Assembly (NCBI GenBank): GCA_013331575.1
Contig: DUGD01000014.1
Span: 1-7,875 of the forward strand
Source of the DNA: Candidatus Woesearchaeota archaeon
GTDB taxonomy: Archaea; Nanobdellota; Nanobdellia; Woesearchaeales; UBA525
DNA length: 7,875 nucleotides
Direction: 5' to 3'
Each line of letters begins with the position of its first letter. Within the stretch, counting starts at the first letter, position 1. Shown here piece by piece: positions 1 to 4,941 of this stretch. The position numbers and the translations under genes were made by a program. The notes beneath the pieces were generated by a model that was not told the DNA's origin, ran no database searches, and saw nothing but the letters and a program-made list of their open reading frames with translations.

Positions 1-462
1 TTCATCGGCACGATGAACCCCGAAGACTCGAGCACGGAGAAGCTCTCCGACGTCTTCCTCGACAGATTCGATATCATCGCGATGGGTTATCCCGAGACTG
101 CAGCCATAGAAGACGAGATAGTGAGCTTGCGGCGCCAGAAGATCGAAGGAGCGCGAATAAGCGCGGCGCTCCAAAAGCACGTTGTATCGTTCGTCCGCCA
201 GCTCCGCGAGGATCGTAACCTCGACAGGAAACCGGGCGTCCGGGCATCCATCGGCATCGTGGACCGCAGCACGGCGCTCGCAGTGATCCGCGGCAAGACG
301 GAGGTCACCATAGACGAGATAACCGCCGTCGTCCCCAGCGTCATCGCGCACCGCATCAGCCTCAAACCGAGCATCCGCTATCTCGAACAGCCAGAGGAGT
401 ACGTGCTCAAGCAATTCTCTACCTTCGTCCGGGACCACAACATGGACGGGGGTGATCCTTGA
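1..462 (+). CDS. MoxR-family AAA+ ATPase, C-terminal part (5' end outside window)
   Basis: The reading frame is open from the first base, so the gene begins upstream; only about 153 C-terminal residues are visible. It opens with G-T-M-N-P-E-D...L-S-D-V-F-L-D-R-F-D, the sensor-1 asparagine and arginine-finger block typical of MoxR/ChlI-type AAA+ ATPases. The rest is the helical lid domain, including V-R-A-S-I-G-I-V-D-R and the R-G-K-T-E-V-T-I-D-E-I stretch where family members carry an R-G-R-x-x-V-T-x-x-D-(V/I) helix. Walker A and B lie off the window. MoxR ATPases act with a VWA partner as chaperone or metal-insertion-like machines in the cytoplasm, and the next gene, overlapping by 11 bp, is such a partner. 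The family call is secure; the substrate is unknown. A start at position 13 would be false, because conserved sequence continues upstream of it. Confidence 0.93.
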   Translation, partial: FIGTMNPEDSSTEKLSDVFLDRFDIIAMGYPETAAIEDEIVSLRRQKIEGARISAALQKHVVSFVRQLREDRNLDRKPGVRASIGIVDRSTALAVIRGKTEVTIDEITAVVPSVIAHRISLKPSIRYLEQPEEYVLKQFSTFVRDHNMDGGDP

Positions 463-1657
463 CATCACTGCCGACGAGATGACGGACGAGGAGCAGACTG
501 TCGAGGAGACAGAGAGCGTCGAGGCGCTCAAAGGAAAGATGCACTCGGATTTCGACGACGAACGCCTCATGCACAGCGTCGTCGAAAGCGACGAGCAGCA
601 TGTGAAGGACGGCAAGCTCTTGTGCGATTCCGTCGATTATGCAGTCGGATCGTTCACTCCCGACCTCATGTTCAAAGAGATGGTGGAGAATTTCAAGAAC
701 GCCCAACGGCTCTTCGGCCCGACCATCATCCGCGAGCTCACCGGATACGGCAGCGAGTACGTCGAGAAAAACCTCAAGATCGGCGATTTCCGCGACGAGA
801 TAAAACGCAATATCGAGAAGAACGTCGATAGGCTCAAAGAGGAAGGACTGCTCGATAAAGAGGGTCGCGTGACAGAAGACGGATTACGACTAGCATCGCT
901 CGTCCTCTACACCGAAGAGCTCGACTCCCTGCAGACCCACGGCCTCGGACGCAAGGACGTCAAGGAACGTTCGCACTACGGAGAACGCGATGAAGTGGTC
1001 GCATATTCTCGACACCGGTACAAGGACATCGACATGCGCGGCAGTGTGCTGCGCGCGATACGCCGCGGGCATGACCACGTCGACAAAAAGGATCTCCAGG
1101 CATTCTCGCGGCAGCAGCACGGACGCATCAGCATCGTGTATGCGTTAGACGCAAGCGGAAGCATGCGCGGCCCCAAGATAACGACCGCGAAAAAAGCAGG
1201 CGTAGCGCTAGCGTACAACGCTATACAAGACAAGAACGATGTCGGCCTCCTCGTGTTCACAAGTAAGGTCGAGACGAGCATACCGCCGACGCAGGATTTC
1301 ATGCTCCTTCTCTCCGAACTCGCGAAACTGCGCGCCGGACAAGAGACGGATATCGCTATCGCTATCGAGAAAGGCTGCGAACTCTTCGAGCGCGGCGCAC
1401 ACACAAAACATCTCACATTACTCACCGACGCAATACCGACACGAGGCAAGGACCCTGGCAGAGCATCGATGGAGGCGGCGAGCGCGGCGCGTAATGCAGG
1501 GGTGACCATCAGCATCATCGGCATCAACCTCGAACGCGAAGGAGAGGCGCTCGCCAGACAAATCGTGGAGATCGGTGCGGGCAAACTCTACCGCGTGACA
1601 TCGCTCGAGAATATCGACGCTATCATACTCGAGGATTACGAGAGCCTCAAGCAATGA
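452..1657 (+). CDS. VWA/MIDAS-domain protein, partner of the MoxR ATPase (ChlD/CoxE-like)
   Basis: This is a 401-residue protein if started at GTG 452. The C-terminal half (about 226-400) is a von Willebrand factor A domain with a complete MIDAS metal site: D233-A-S-G-S237, T299 in the Q-E-T-D-I loop and D326 in L-T-D-A-I-P-T. Before it, Y-S-R-H-R-Y-K-D-I-D-M-R-G-S (about 185-198) resembles the linker seen in archaeal ChlD-like VWA proteins. Residues about 113-150 (E-E-G-L-L-D-K-E-G-R-V-T-E-D-G) look like a winged helix, which is unusual. Residues 1-60 are acidic. The overlap with the ATPase gene implies translational coupling and a MoxR-VWA complex that remodels or loads a protein partner. 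The start is uncertain: GGGGGTGATCC at 448-458 strongly resembles the complement of the 16S 3' end but contains the GTG itself; ATG 479 is the alternative, although its spacing of about 20 nt is long. Confidence 0.92.
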   Translation: MILDITADEMTDEEQTVEETESVEALKGKMHSDFDDERLMHSVVESDEQHVKDGKLLCDSVDYAVGSFTPDLMFKEMVENFKNAQRLFGPTIIRELTGYGSEYVEKNLKIGDFRDEIKRNIEKNVDRLKEEGLLDKEGRVTEDGLRLASLVLYTEELDSLQTHGLGRKDVKERSHYGERDEVVAYSRHRYKDIDMRGSVLRAIRRGHDHVDKKDLQAFSRQQHGRISIVYALDASGSMRGPKITTAKKAGVALAYNAIQDKNDVGLLVFTSKVETSIPPTQDFMLLLSELAKLRAGQETDIAIAIEKGCELFERGAHTKHLTLLTDAIPTRGKDPGRASMEAASAARNAGVTISIIGINLEREGEALARQIVEIGAGKLYRVTSLENIDAIILEDYESLKQ

Positions 1658-1890
1658 AACGCTGCGATCATTCTGCGCCCCGCGCCACACCACCAATCCG
1701 AAAGGACGTCATCCGATGTCGTCTCGGCGTCATGCAACCTCGCGCATAATAAAACAGAAACAAAAAAACGTCAAGAAGGAACGAGACCGAGGATAGTACA
1801 TCGAGAGAACTCAGCATTGCGGCCGCGAAATTCTCTATCGCGGGATGCGACGCGCAACAGGCGATGCACATGCAGGGAACCTTGGGAAAA

Positions 1891-1900
1891 GCATATAAGC
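1891..1900 (+). promoter_or_regulatory. TATA box for the TatD-family gene
   Basis: GCATATAAGC follows a purine-rich GGGAAAA (1884-1890) that could be a BRE. The expected transcription start, about 26 nt from the box centre, is near 1922, leaving a short leader of about 11 nt before ATG 1933. A start at 1864 would lie upstream of this promoter. Confidence 0.6.
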
Positions 1901-1932
1901 GCAGGTGCGCAACTCAGCATCAACGGTATCGC

Positions 1933-2727
1933 ATGCACCTCGTCGACGTACATACACACTTGGATGACCCGAAATTCGCGGATGACCTCGATGCTGTGAT
2001 AGCACGCGCGAGAGCGAACGGCGTCGTCGCAGTGATAACGCAAGGCGTCTCGCATGAGAAGAACCTGCCGCTGCTCGAACTCGCTCGCCGCGATCCGATA
2101 ATCAAGGTCGCGATGGGCATCTATCCGCTCAACGCACGCGGCGTCGTCGTACACGCCGACCCCGACGCCGCAGAGGATCACGACGGACAGAGCGCTTTCT
2201 CCGTCGAAGAGACGCTACGCGCGATAGAAGCGCACAAGGATAACATCATCGCCATCGGAGAGGTCGGCGTAGATCTGCATTTCAGCGACGACAAAGAGCG
2301 GCAACTGGAGAATTTCCGGGCGATTGTGAGTTTGGCGAAACGCATACATAAACCGCTCATCATCCATTCGCGTAAAGCGGAGAAAGAGGTGCTCGATATC
2401 CTGGAGGAGGAGCAATTCTCGAAAGCAGTGATGCATTGCTTCACCGGAAGCCATAAGCTGCTCAGACGCGGTCTCGCGATGGGAGTCATGTTCAGCATAC
2501 CGACAGCTGTTGTGCGCAATAAACAATTCCAAGAGAACGCCGCGATCATACCGTCGGGGCAGCTGCTCACCGAGACCGACGCGCCGTACATGGGACCGTA
2601 CAAGGACCTGCGCAACGAACCCGCCAACATCCGTGACGCAGTGCTGAAAATCGCCGAGATAAAACGCATGGACCCGACAGAGCTCGCGAACGCCATCTAC
2701 TTCAACTACCAGAAGATGTTCTTATGA
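1933..2727 (+). CDS. tatD: TatD-family metal-dependent deoxyribonuclease/hydrolase
   Basis: This is a 264-residue protein, the usual size for TatD (about 255-265). The metal ligands of the amidohydrolase-fold family are all present: H7 and H9 in V-D-V-H-T-H-L-D-D, E110 in I-G-E-V-G-V-D, H145 in I-I-H-S-R, H168 in M-H-C-F-T-G-S and D216 in T-E-T-D-A-P-Y-M-G. Family members hydrolyse DNA, often 3'-5' on single strands, using two divalent metals; a repair or turnover role in the cytoplasm follows from the family and not from this locus. The frame is open back to 1864, but conserved sequence begins at L-V-D-V-H-T-H and a TATA box sits between 1864 and 1933, so ATG 1933 was chosen. The gene is separated from the VWA gene by 275 bp and appears to be transcribed alone. 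Confidence 0.95.
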   Translation: MHLVDVHTHLDDPKFADDLDAVIARARANGVVAVITQGVSHEKNLPLLELARRDPIIKVAMGIYPLNARGVVVHADPDAAEDHDGQSAFSVEETLRAIEAHKDNIIAIGEVGVDLHFSDDKERQLENFRAIVSLAKRIHKPLIIHSRKAEKEVLDILEEEQFSKAVMHCFTGSHKLLRRGLAMGVMFSIPTAVVRNKQFQENAAIIPSGQLLTETDAPYMGPYKDLRNEPANIRDAVLKIAEIKRMDPTELANAIYFNYQKMFL

Positions 2728-2823
2728 AGATATGCTCTTAGGGTTCTTACGTATCGGTCTTATAACGACAACATCGTGAGCCCATTGTGAGAGAACCGTG
2801 TAGCGCCACGCCGCCGGGAAAAG

Positions 2824-2832
2824 CTTTATATT
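2824..2832 (+). promoter_or_regulatory. TATA box for the acidic hypothetical gene
   Basis: CTTTATATT is preceded by GGGAAAAG, a plausible BRE. The predicted transcription start is about 2853-2855, which coincides with ATG 2855 and supports a leaderless mRNA. Confidence 0.6.
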
Positions 2833-2854
2833 CCGCCAATGGATGGACCCTTGC

Positions 2855-3349
2855 ATGGTACAGGTGACGTTCGACACGAACAACGATTCGCTCGAAGAGC
2901 TACAGCACGCGCTACAACTCCTCGAGAGAACCATCATGAAACGATGCGAACAGATGGCGCAACCAGATACTGCACAAACGGCTGCGACGTCACCGCCAAG
3001 CATCGCTGAGCGAAGGGACGGCACAGACATAAAAGAGGACGATGAAGAGACCGCGCTCGACACGCCATTCCTCAAGATCACGGTGAAAAGCGAAAGCGAG
3101 ACCGCCACGAAAGCAGTAGCGGAGCCCAAAACGAAAGCGAACGGGCCGGTACCGACGCTCAACGAGCTCCTAGCGGAAAGCATCACAGAGGACGAACTAC
3201 ACCGCATGTTCAAAGAATCATCGACCATAGACGACACTCCTGCAGAGAAAGAGGCCGTACACCATACGCGAGCCGAAGGCGAGAAAGAGGAGATAATCGA
3301 GGAGAAGCCATTCATCGAGATCATCGAGTACGGACAAGAGGAGAAGTAA
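2855..3349 (+). CDS. Acidic, low-complexity hypothetical protein
   Basis: The product is 164 residues with no recognised enzyme motif. Residues 1-30 (V-T-F-D-T-N-N-D-S-L-E-E-L, then H-A-L-Q-L-L-E-R-T) form an ordered strand-helix module of a style that I recall at the N termini of small archaeal proteins; this is recollection, not a search. The remainder, about residues 35-164, is rich in E, D, K, T and A with short hydrophobic islands (P-F-L-K-I-T-V, L-N-E-L-L-A, P-F-I-E-I-I-E-Y) and is probably disordered or a set of binding motifs. An in-frame ATG at 2843 also exists, but the TATA box at 2824-2832 places the transcript start at 2855, so 2855 was preferred. There is no signal peptide or membrane segment. 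Function is unknown; a regulatory or scaffold role would be a guess. Confidence 0.72.
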   Translation: MVQVTFDTNNDSLEELQHALQLLERTIMKRCEQMAQPDTAQTAATSPPSIAERRDGTDIKEDDEETALDTPFLKITVKSESETATKAVAEPKTKANGPVPTLNELLAESITEDELHRMFKESSTIDDTPAEKEAVHHTRAEGEKEEIIEEKPFIEIIEYGQEEK

Positions 3350-3366
3350 GAGGAGAAGAGAGAACA
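3337..3366 (-). terminator. Pyrimidine-rich tract (minus RNA) downstream of the microprotein pair
   Basis: AGAGGAGAAG occurs twice (3337-3346 and 3349-3358) on the plus strand, so minus-strand RNA leaving the microprotein genes ends in an almost uninterrupted C/U tract. Archaeal terminators are U-rich without a required hairpin, so this is a plausible 3' end for the minus transcript. It overlaps the last codons of the convergent plus-strand gene. Confidence 0.35.
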
Positions 3367-3369
3367 GGA

Positions 3370-3480
3370 TCAAGCGACTAAATACGCCTGTATCTGGAAG
3401 AGTTCTTCATCGGAGGCCAGACCGTGATCACGTAGGCTCTCGACGATGCTGTGGGCGTACGAATCTTTGGATATCATCAT
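3370..3480 (-). CDS. Microprotein, 36 residues, second gene of a two-gene minus operon
   Basis: The ORF reads M-M-I-S-K-D-S-Y-A-H-S-I-V-E-S-L, followed by G-L-A-S-D-E-E-L-F-Q-I-Q-A-Y-L-V-A and TGA. It is immediately preceded by AGGAGGTGAC (plus 3481-3490 complement), nearly the full archaeal Shine-Dalgarno consensus, with starts at 3480 and 3477; the second gives the better spacing. The sequence predicts two short amphipathic helices split at H-G-L-A-S, acidic overall, with no membrane segment. The stop codon of the upstream microprotein (TAG, 3489-3491) forms the beginning of this ribosome binding site, so the two are likely translationally coupled. No family is recognised. The paired, well-spaced Shine-Dalgarno sites argue for real translation. 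Confidence 0.62.
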   Translation of the reverse strand: MMISKDSYAHSIVESLRDHGLASDEELFQIQAYLVA

Positions 3481-3488
3481 GTCACCTC

Positions 3489-3587
3489 CTAAGCCCTGTT
3501 CGCCTTGCGCGTGAGCAGGCACATTCGTTCAAAGAGTATCGCCTCGATGGCGGCATGGTCTTGTGCGTTGGGATGGAAAGGGGTCAT
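3489..3587 (-). CDS. Microprotein, 32 residues, first gene of a two-gene minus operon
   Basis: The ORF starts M-T-P-F-H-P-N-A-Q-D-H-A-A-I-E-A-I-L and continues F-E-R-M-C-L-L-T-R-K-A-N-R-A before TAG. It is preceded by GAGGTG (complement of 3592-3597) four bases from the ATG, and by a TATA box about 60 bp upstream that predicts transcription starting near 3625. After a Pro-rich N-terminal cap, residues 11-28 form one amphipathic helix ending in a basic tail. Its stop codon sits inside the Shine-Dalgarno region of the next microprotein. I recognise no family. A toxin-antitoxin or regulator pair is possible but nothing in the sequence proves it. Confidence 0.6.
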   Translation of the reverse strand: MTPFHPNAQDHAAIEAILFERMCLLTRKANRA

Positions 3588-3646
3588 GGAACACCTCTGT
3601 CGACGAGCGGATGCACGTTCGACTGTAACACATTGAAGAAGAGGCG

Positions 3647-3654
3647 CTTATATA
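3647..3654 (-). promoter_or_regulatory. TATA box for the microprotein operon
   Basis: On the minus strand this reads TATATAAG within ACGTATATAAGCGCC. The predicted start is near 3625, giving a leader of about 38 nt with the GAGGTG ribosome binding site at its 3' end. Confidence 0.55.
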
Positions 3655-3815
3655 CGTCGCGCGGGAATGTCCAGTGGGTGTGGAACGTCAAGGGTAGACA
3701 CTGACGGTTGAACAGGGCTCATATGTCGACGGAGAACGATGCGTCGATACCGAACAAACAGCGCCACATAGCGCAGGGAAGGGCCGTAGAGAAGACTGAC
3801 AAGAGGCCACCGACG

Positions 3816-3828
3816 ATATATTTTTAAA
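3816..3828 (+). promoter_or_regulatory. TATA box for the basic zinc protein gene
   Basis: ATATATTTTTAAA stands out in a GC-rich surrounding. Predicted transcription start is about 3848, giving a leader of about 25 nt that includes AAGGTGGTC just before the start codons. Confidence 0.55.
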
Positions 3829-3872
3829 CCAATACATCTAGGGTCGTTCGGCGGAATGCTAAGGTGGTCATG

Positions 3873-4175
3873 ATGGCGAAGAAGAAAACAAAGAAAGCAC
3901 CGGCGAGAAAAACACTCAAGACGGCACGGCCAGTCAAGAGAGGACGTAAACCGAGCAAGTTCGCGCGCGTGACGGGCGGCCTCAAGAAGAAGGTGAAGAA
4001 CCGCTTCCAGAAGTTCTACGTGCTGCACCGGCCGGCGATCAATAACTGGCGACGCTCGAGCTACAAGACGAAGAAGAAGCAAGGCATCTGCGTGAAGTGC
4101 AAGAAGAAAGCCCTCAAGACGAGCATCTTCTGCGCGTACCACCTGGCGAAGAGCCGCGTCTACAACCGCAGATAG
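3873..4175 (+). CDS. Small, highly basic protein with Cx2C-x10-Cx2H zinc site and AT-hook-like N terminus
   Basis: The product is 100 residues. Residues 1-48 are dominated by Lys and Arg, with K-R-G-R-K-P at 22-27 resembling an AT-hook core. Residues 70-90 carry G-I-C73-V-K-C76 and F-C87-A-Y-H90, a likely single zinc knuckle followed by a basic helix (L-A-K-S-R). Such short Cx2C...Cx2H modules occur in nucleic-acid-associated proteins. DNA or RNA binding, perhaps nucleoid or ribosome associated, is inferred from charge and the zinc site; no named family is recognised. GTG 3864, ATG 3870 and ATG 3873 are in frame; AAGGTGGTC is a Shine-Dalgarno site that must precede the start, and ATG 3873 has the best spacing (six bases after GGTG). 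Confidence 0.8.
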   Translation: MAKKKTKKAPARKTLKTARPVKRGRKPSKFARVTGGLKKKVKNRFQKFYVLHRPAINNWRRSSYKTKKKQGICVKCKKKALKTSIFCAYHLAKSRVYNRR

Positions 4176-4181
4176 TTAGCG

Positions 4182-4210
4182 CTTCTCCTCTTTTTTATCT
4201 CTTTATTCTT
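4182..4210 (+). terminator. T-rich archaeal terminator after the zinc protein gene
   Basis: A pyrimidine tract with a run of six T (4191-4196) and further T clusters starts seven bases after the TAG stop. This is the usual form of archaeal intrinsic termination. Confidence 0.6.
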
Positions 4211-4345
4211 AGATTCTCTCACATAACTCATAGTCAGTAAACAGCAGTAGAAAGAGTGCTGCCTTGGCGTGTGTCCCAAGGGGTGAGTTTGCGAGGCGTA
4301 TCGCCGAAGCAACTGCGAACCCCGAGACAAGCCATGTGTAGATGC

Positions 4346-4393
4346 GCCGCAGCACGAAGAGAACGGACGAGAAGAAGTAGTTGGCGATGAGGA
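4346..4393. repeat. Imperfect direct repeat, copy A
   Basis: GCCGCAGCACGAAG followed by ACGAGAAGAAGTAGTTG and CGATGA matches copy B (4882-4929) with only scattered differences and a compensated 1-nt indel. A third partial copy of the core CGCAGCACGAA lies at 4401-4411. Confidence 0.7.
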
Positions 4394-4477
4394 AAGAGAT
4401 CGCAGCACGAAAGCGGGATAACCAACAAGTACCATCTGCTACCCGATCAAACTCCGAGACTCAGTTCTACCAAGTAA

Positions 4478-4747
4478 CTAAGAGAACAAGTAGATTACAT
4501 TCGTAGCGTAAGGATGTATCACCTGACACTTCGGTTGACCGAGCGTACTAGTCAATGTTCGCTCTAGAACGGCATAGTCTCTATGTCCTGCAAGGCATTT
4601 GTAAGTTCTTGCACAGCCCCCTCCCTCTAGTGAATCGAGACGAACCTCTTTACCACGCAAGGTTTCAAACGCTTCGCCTAGAGTATTGCACCCCTTCAAC
4701 ATGTCGACGAGTGATGCTTGTTCCAAGGGTTGATTTTGTGGAGCCAT
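4478..4747 (-). CDS. Hypothetical leaderless protein, 89 residues
   Basis: The frame is open from 4849, but a TATA box at 4771-4778 on the minus strand predicts transcription from about 4748, exactly at ATG 4747, so the 89-residue form was chosen. The protein starts M-A-P-Q-N-Q-P-L-E-Q-A-S-L-V-D-M-L-K and has cysteines at 20, 45, 51 and 74 (G-G-G-C-A-R-T-Y-K-C-L-A-G-H in the middle), which could hold a metal but do not form a known finger. It has no signal peptide or membrane segment. GC content is visibly lower than in the flanking genes and codon use is mixed, which may indicate recent acquisition or a lower expression level. It lies between two direct repeats and has the same orientation as orc1/cdc6. 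Function is unknown; that it is a gene rests on promoter position and open length. Confidence 0.5.
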   Translation of the reverse strand: MAPQNQPLEQASLVDMLKGCNTLGEAFETLRGKEVRLDSLEGGGCARTYKCLAGHRDYAVLERTLTSTLGQPKCQVIHPYATNVIYLFS

Positions 4748-4770
4748 ATTTGTAGTAACTTCGCAGTAGT

Positions 4771-4778
4771 ATATAAAT
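4771..4778 (-). promoter_or_regulatory. TATA box for the 89-residue hypothetical gene
   Basis: The minus strand reads ATTTATATACT here. The start codon is about 26 nt from the box centre, the distance expected for a leaderless archaeal transcript. Confidence 0.5.
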
Positions 4779-4881
4779 GTTTTCATGACGTCTTGCGACA
4801 CAGACGCAACGATCCCCTTCAACCTCATCAATCCTAAATAATAGCACACATAATCAGTTCAACACTACATTGGCCAAACAT

Positions 4882-4929
4882 GCCGCAGCACGAAGGAAAT
4901 GTACGAGAAGAAGTAGTTGACGACGAAAC
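4882..4929. repeat. Imperfect direct repeat, copy B
   Basis: This is the counterpart of copy A (4346-4393), sharing GCCGCAGCACGAAG and ACGAGAAGAAGTAGTTG. It lies just downstream of the orc1/cdc6 stop codon; on the minus strand both copies form pyrimidine-rich RNA (CAACTACTTCTTCTCGT) in the 3' flank of a gene. Confidence 0.7.
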
Positions 4930-4941
4930 GCAACGAGAAAC

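Larger units (their letters stand above)
4176..4477. other. Gene-poor interval with hairpins and the first repeat copy
   Basis: No ORF here has a convincing start. The stretch contains the terminator above, two adjacent hairpins (CCTTGG 4262-4267 with CCAAGG 4276-4281; GTTTGC 4287-4292 with GCGAAC 4315-4320, enclosing GGCG/CGCC), and repeat copy A at 4346-4393. It also carries the 3' flank of the minus-strand gene at 4478-4747. Confidence 0.5.

Noticed and set aside
976..1584. Long minus-strand ORF of 202 codons opposite the VWA gene
   Set aside because: Ser/Arg/Ala-rich antisense shadow of a strongly supported VWA domain; the sense strand carries all MIDAS residues.
1654..1749. 31-codon plus ORF overlapping the VWA stop by ATGA (M-K-R-C-D-H-S-A-P-R...)
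   Set aside because: The Arg/Pro-rich composition is typical of chance translation of GC-rich spacer; the overlap alone, without a ribosome binding site, is not enough.
1716..1796. 26-codon basic plus ORF (M-S-S-R-R-H-A-T-S-R...)
   Set aside because: No TATA box and only a weak GGA before the ATG; the composition follows the local A-rich bases.
1668..1871. Minus ORF of 67 codons with a hydrophobic stretch upstream of tatD
   Set aside because: No ribosome binding site or TATA box in the right place; the hydrophobicity comes from an A-rich plus strand.
3723..3827. 34-codon plus ORF (M-S-T-E-N-D-A-S-I-P...) upstream of the zinc protein
   Set aside because: No Shine-Dalgarno site, no well-spaced TATA box, and its end overlaps the TATA box of the next gene.
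3648..4142. Minus-strand ORF of 164 codons opposite the zinc protein gene
   Set aside because: The Leu/Arg-rich composition mirrors the Lys-rich sense gene, and no promoter or ribosome binding site supports it.
4227..4341. Plus-strand fragment reading V-P-R-G-E-F-A-R-R-I-A-E-A-T as a possible gene remnant
   Set aside because: Looks protein-like for about 25 residues but is closed by stops, has no ATG and no recognised homologue; the bases are better explained by the hairpins.
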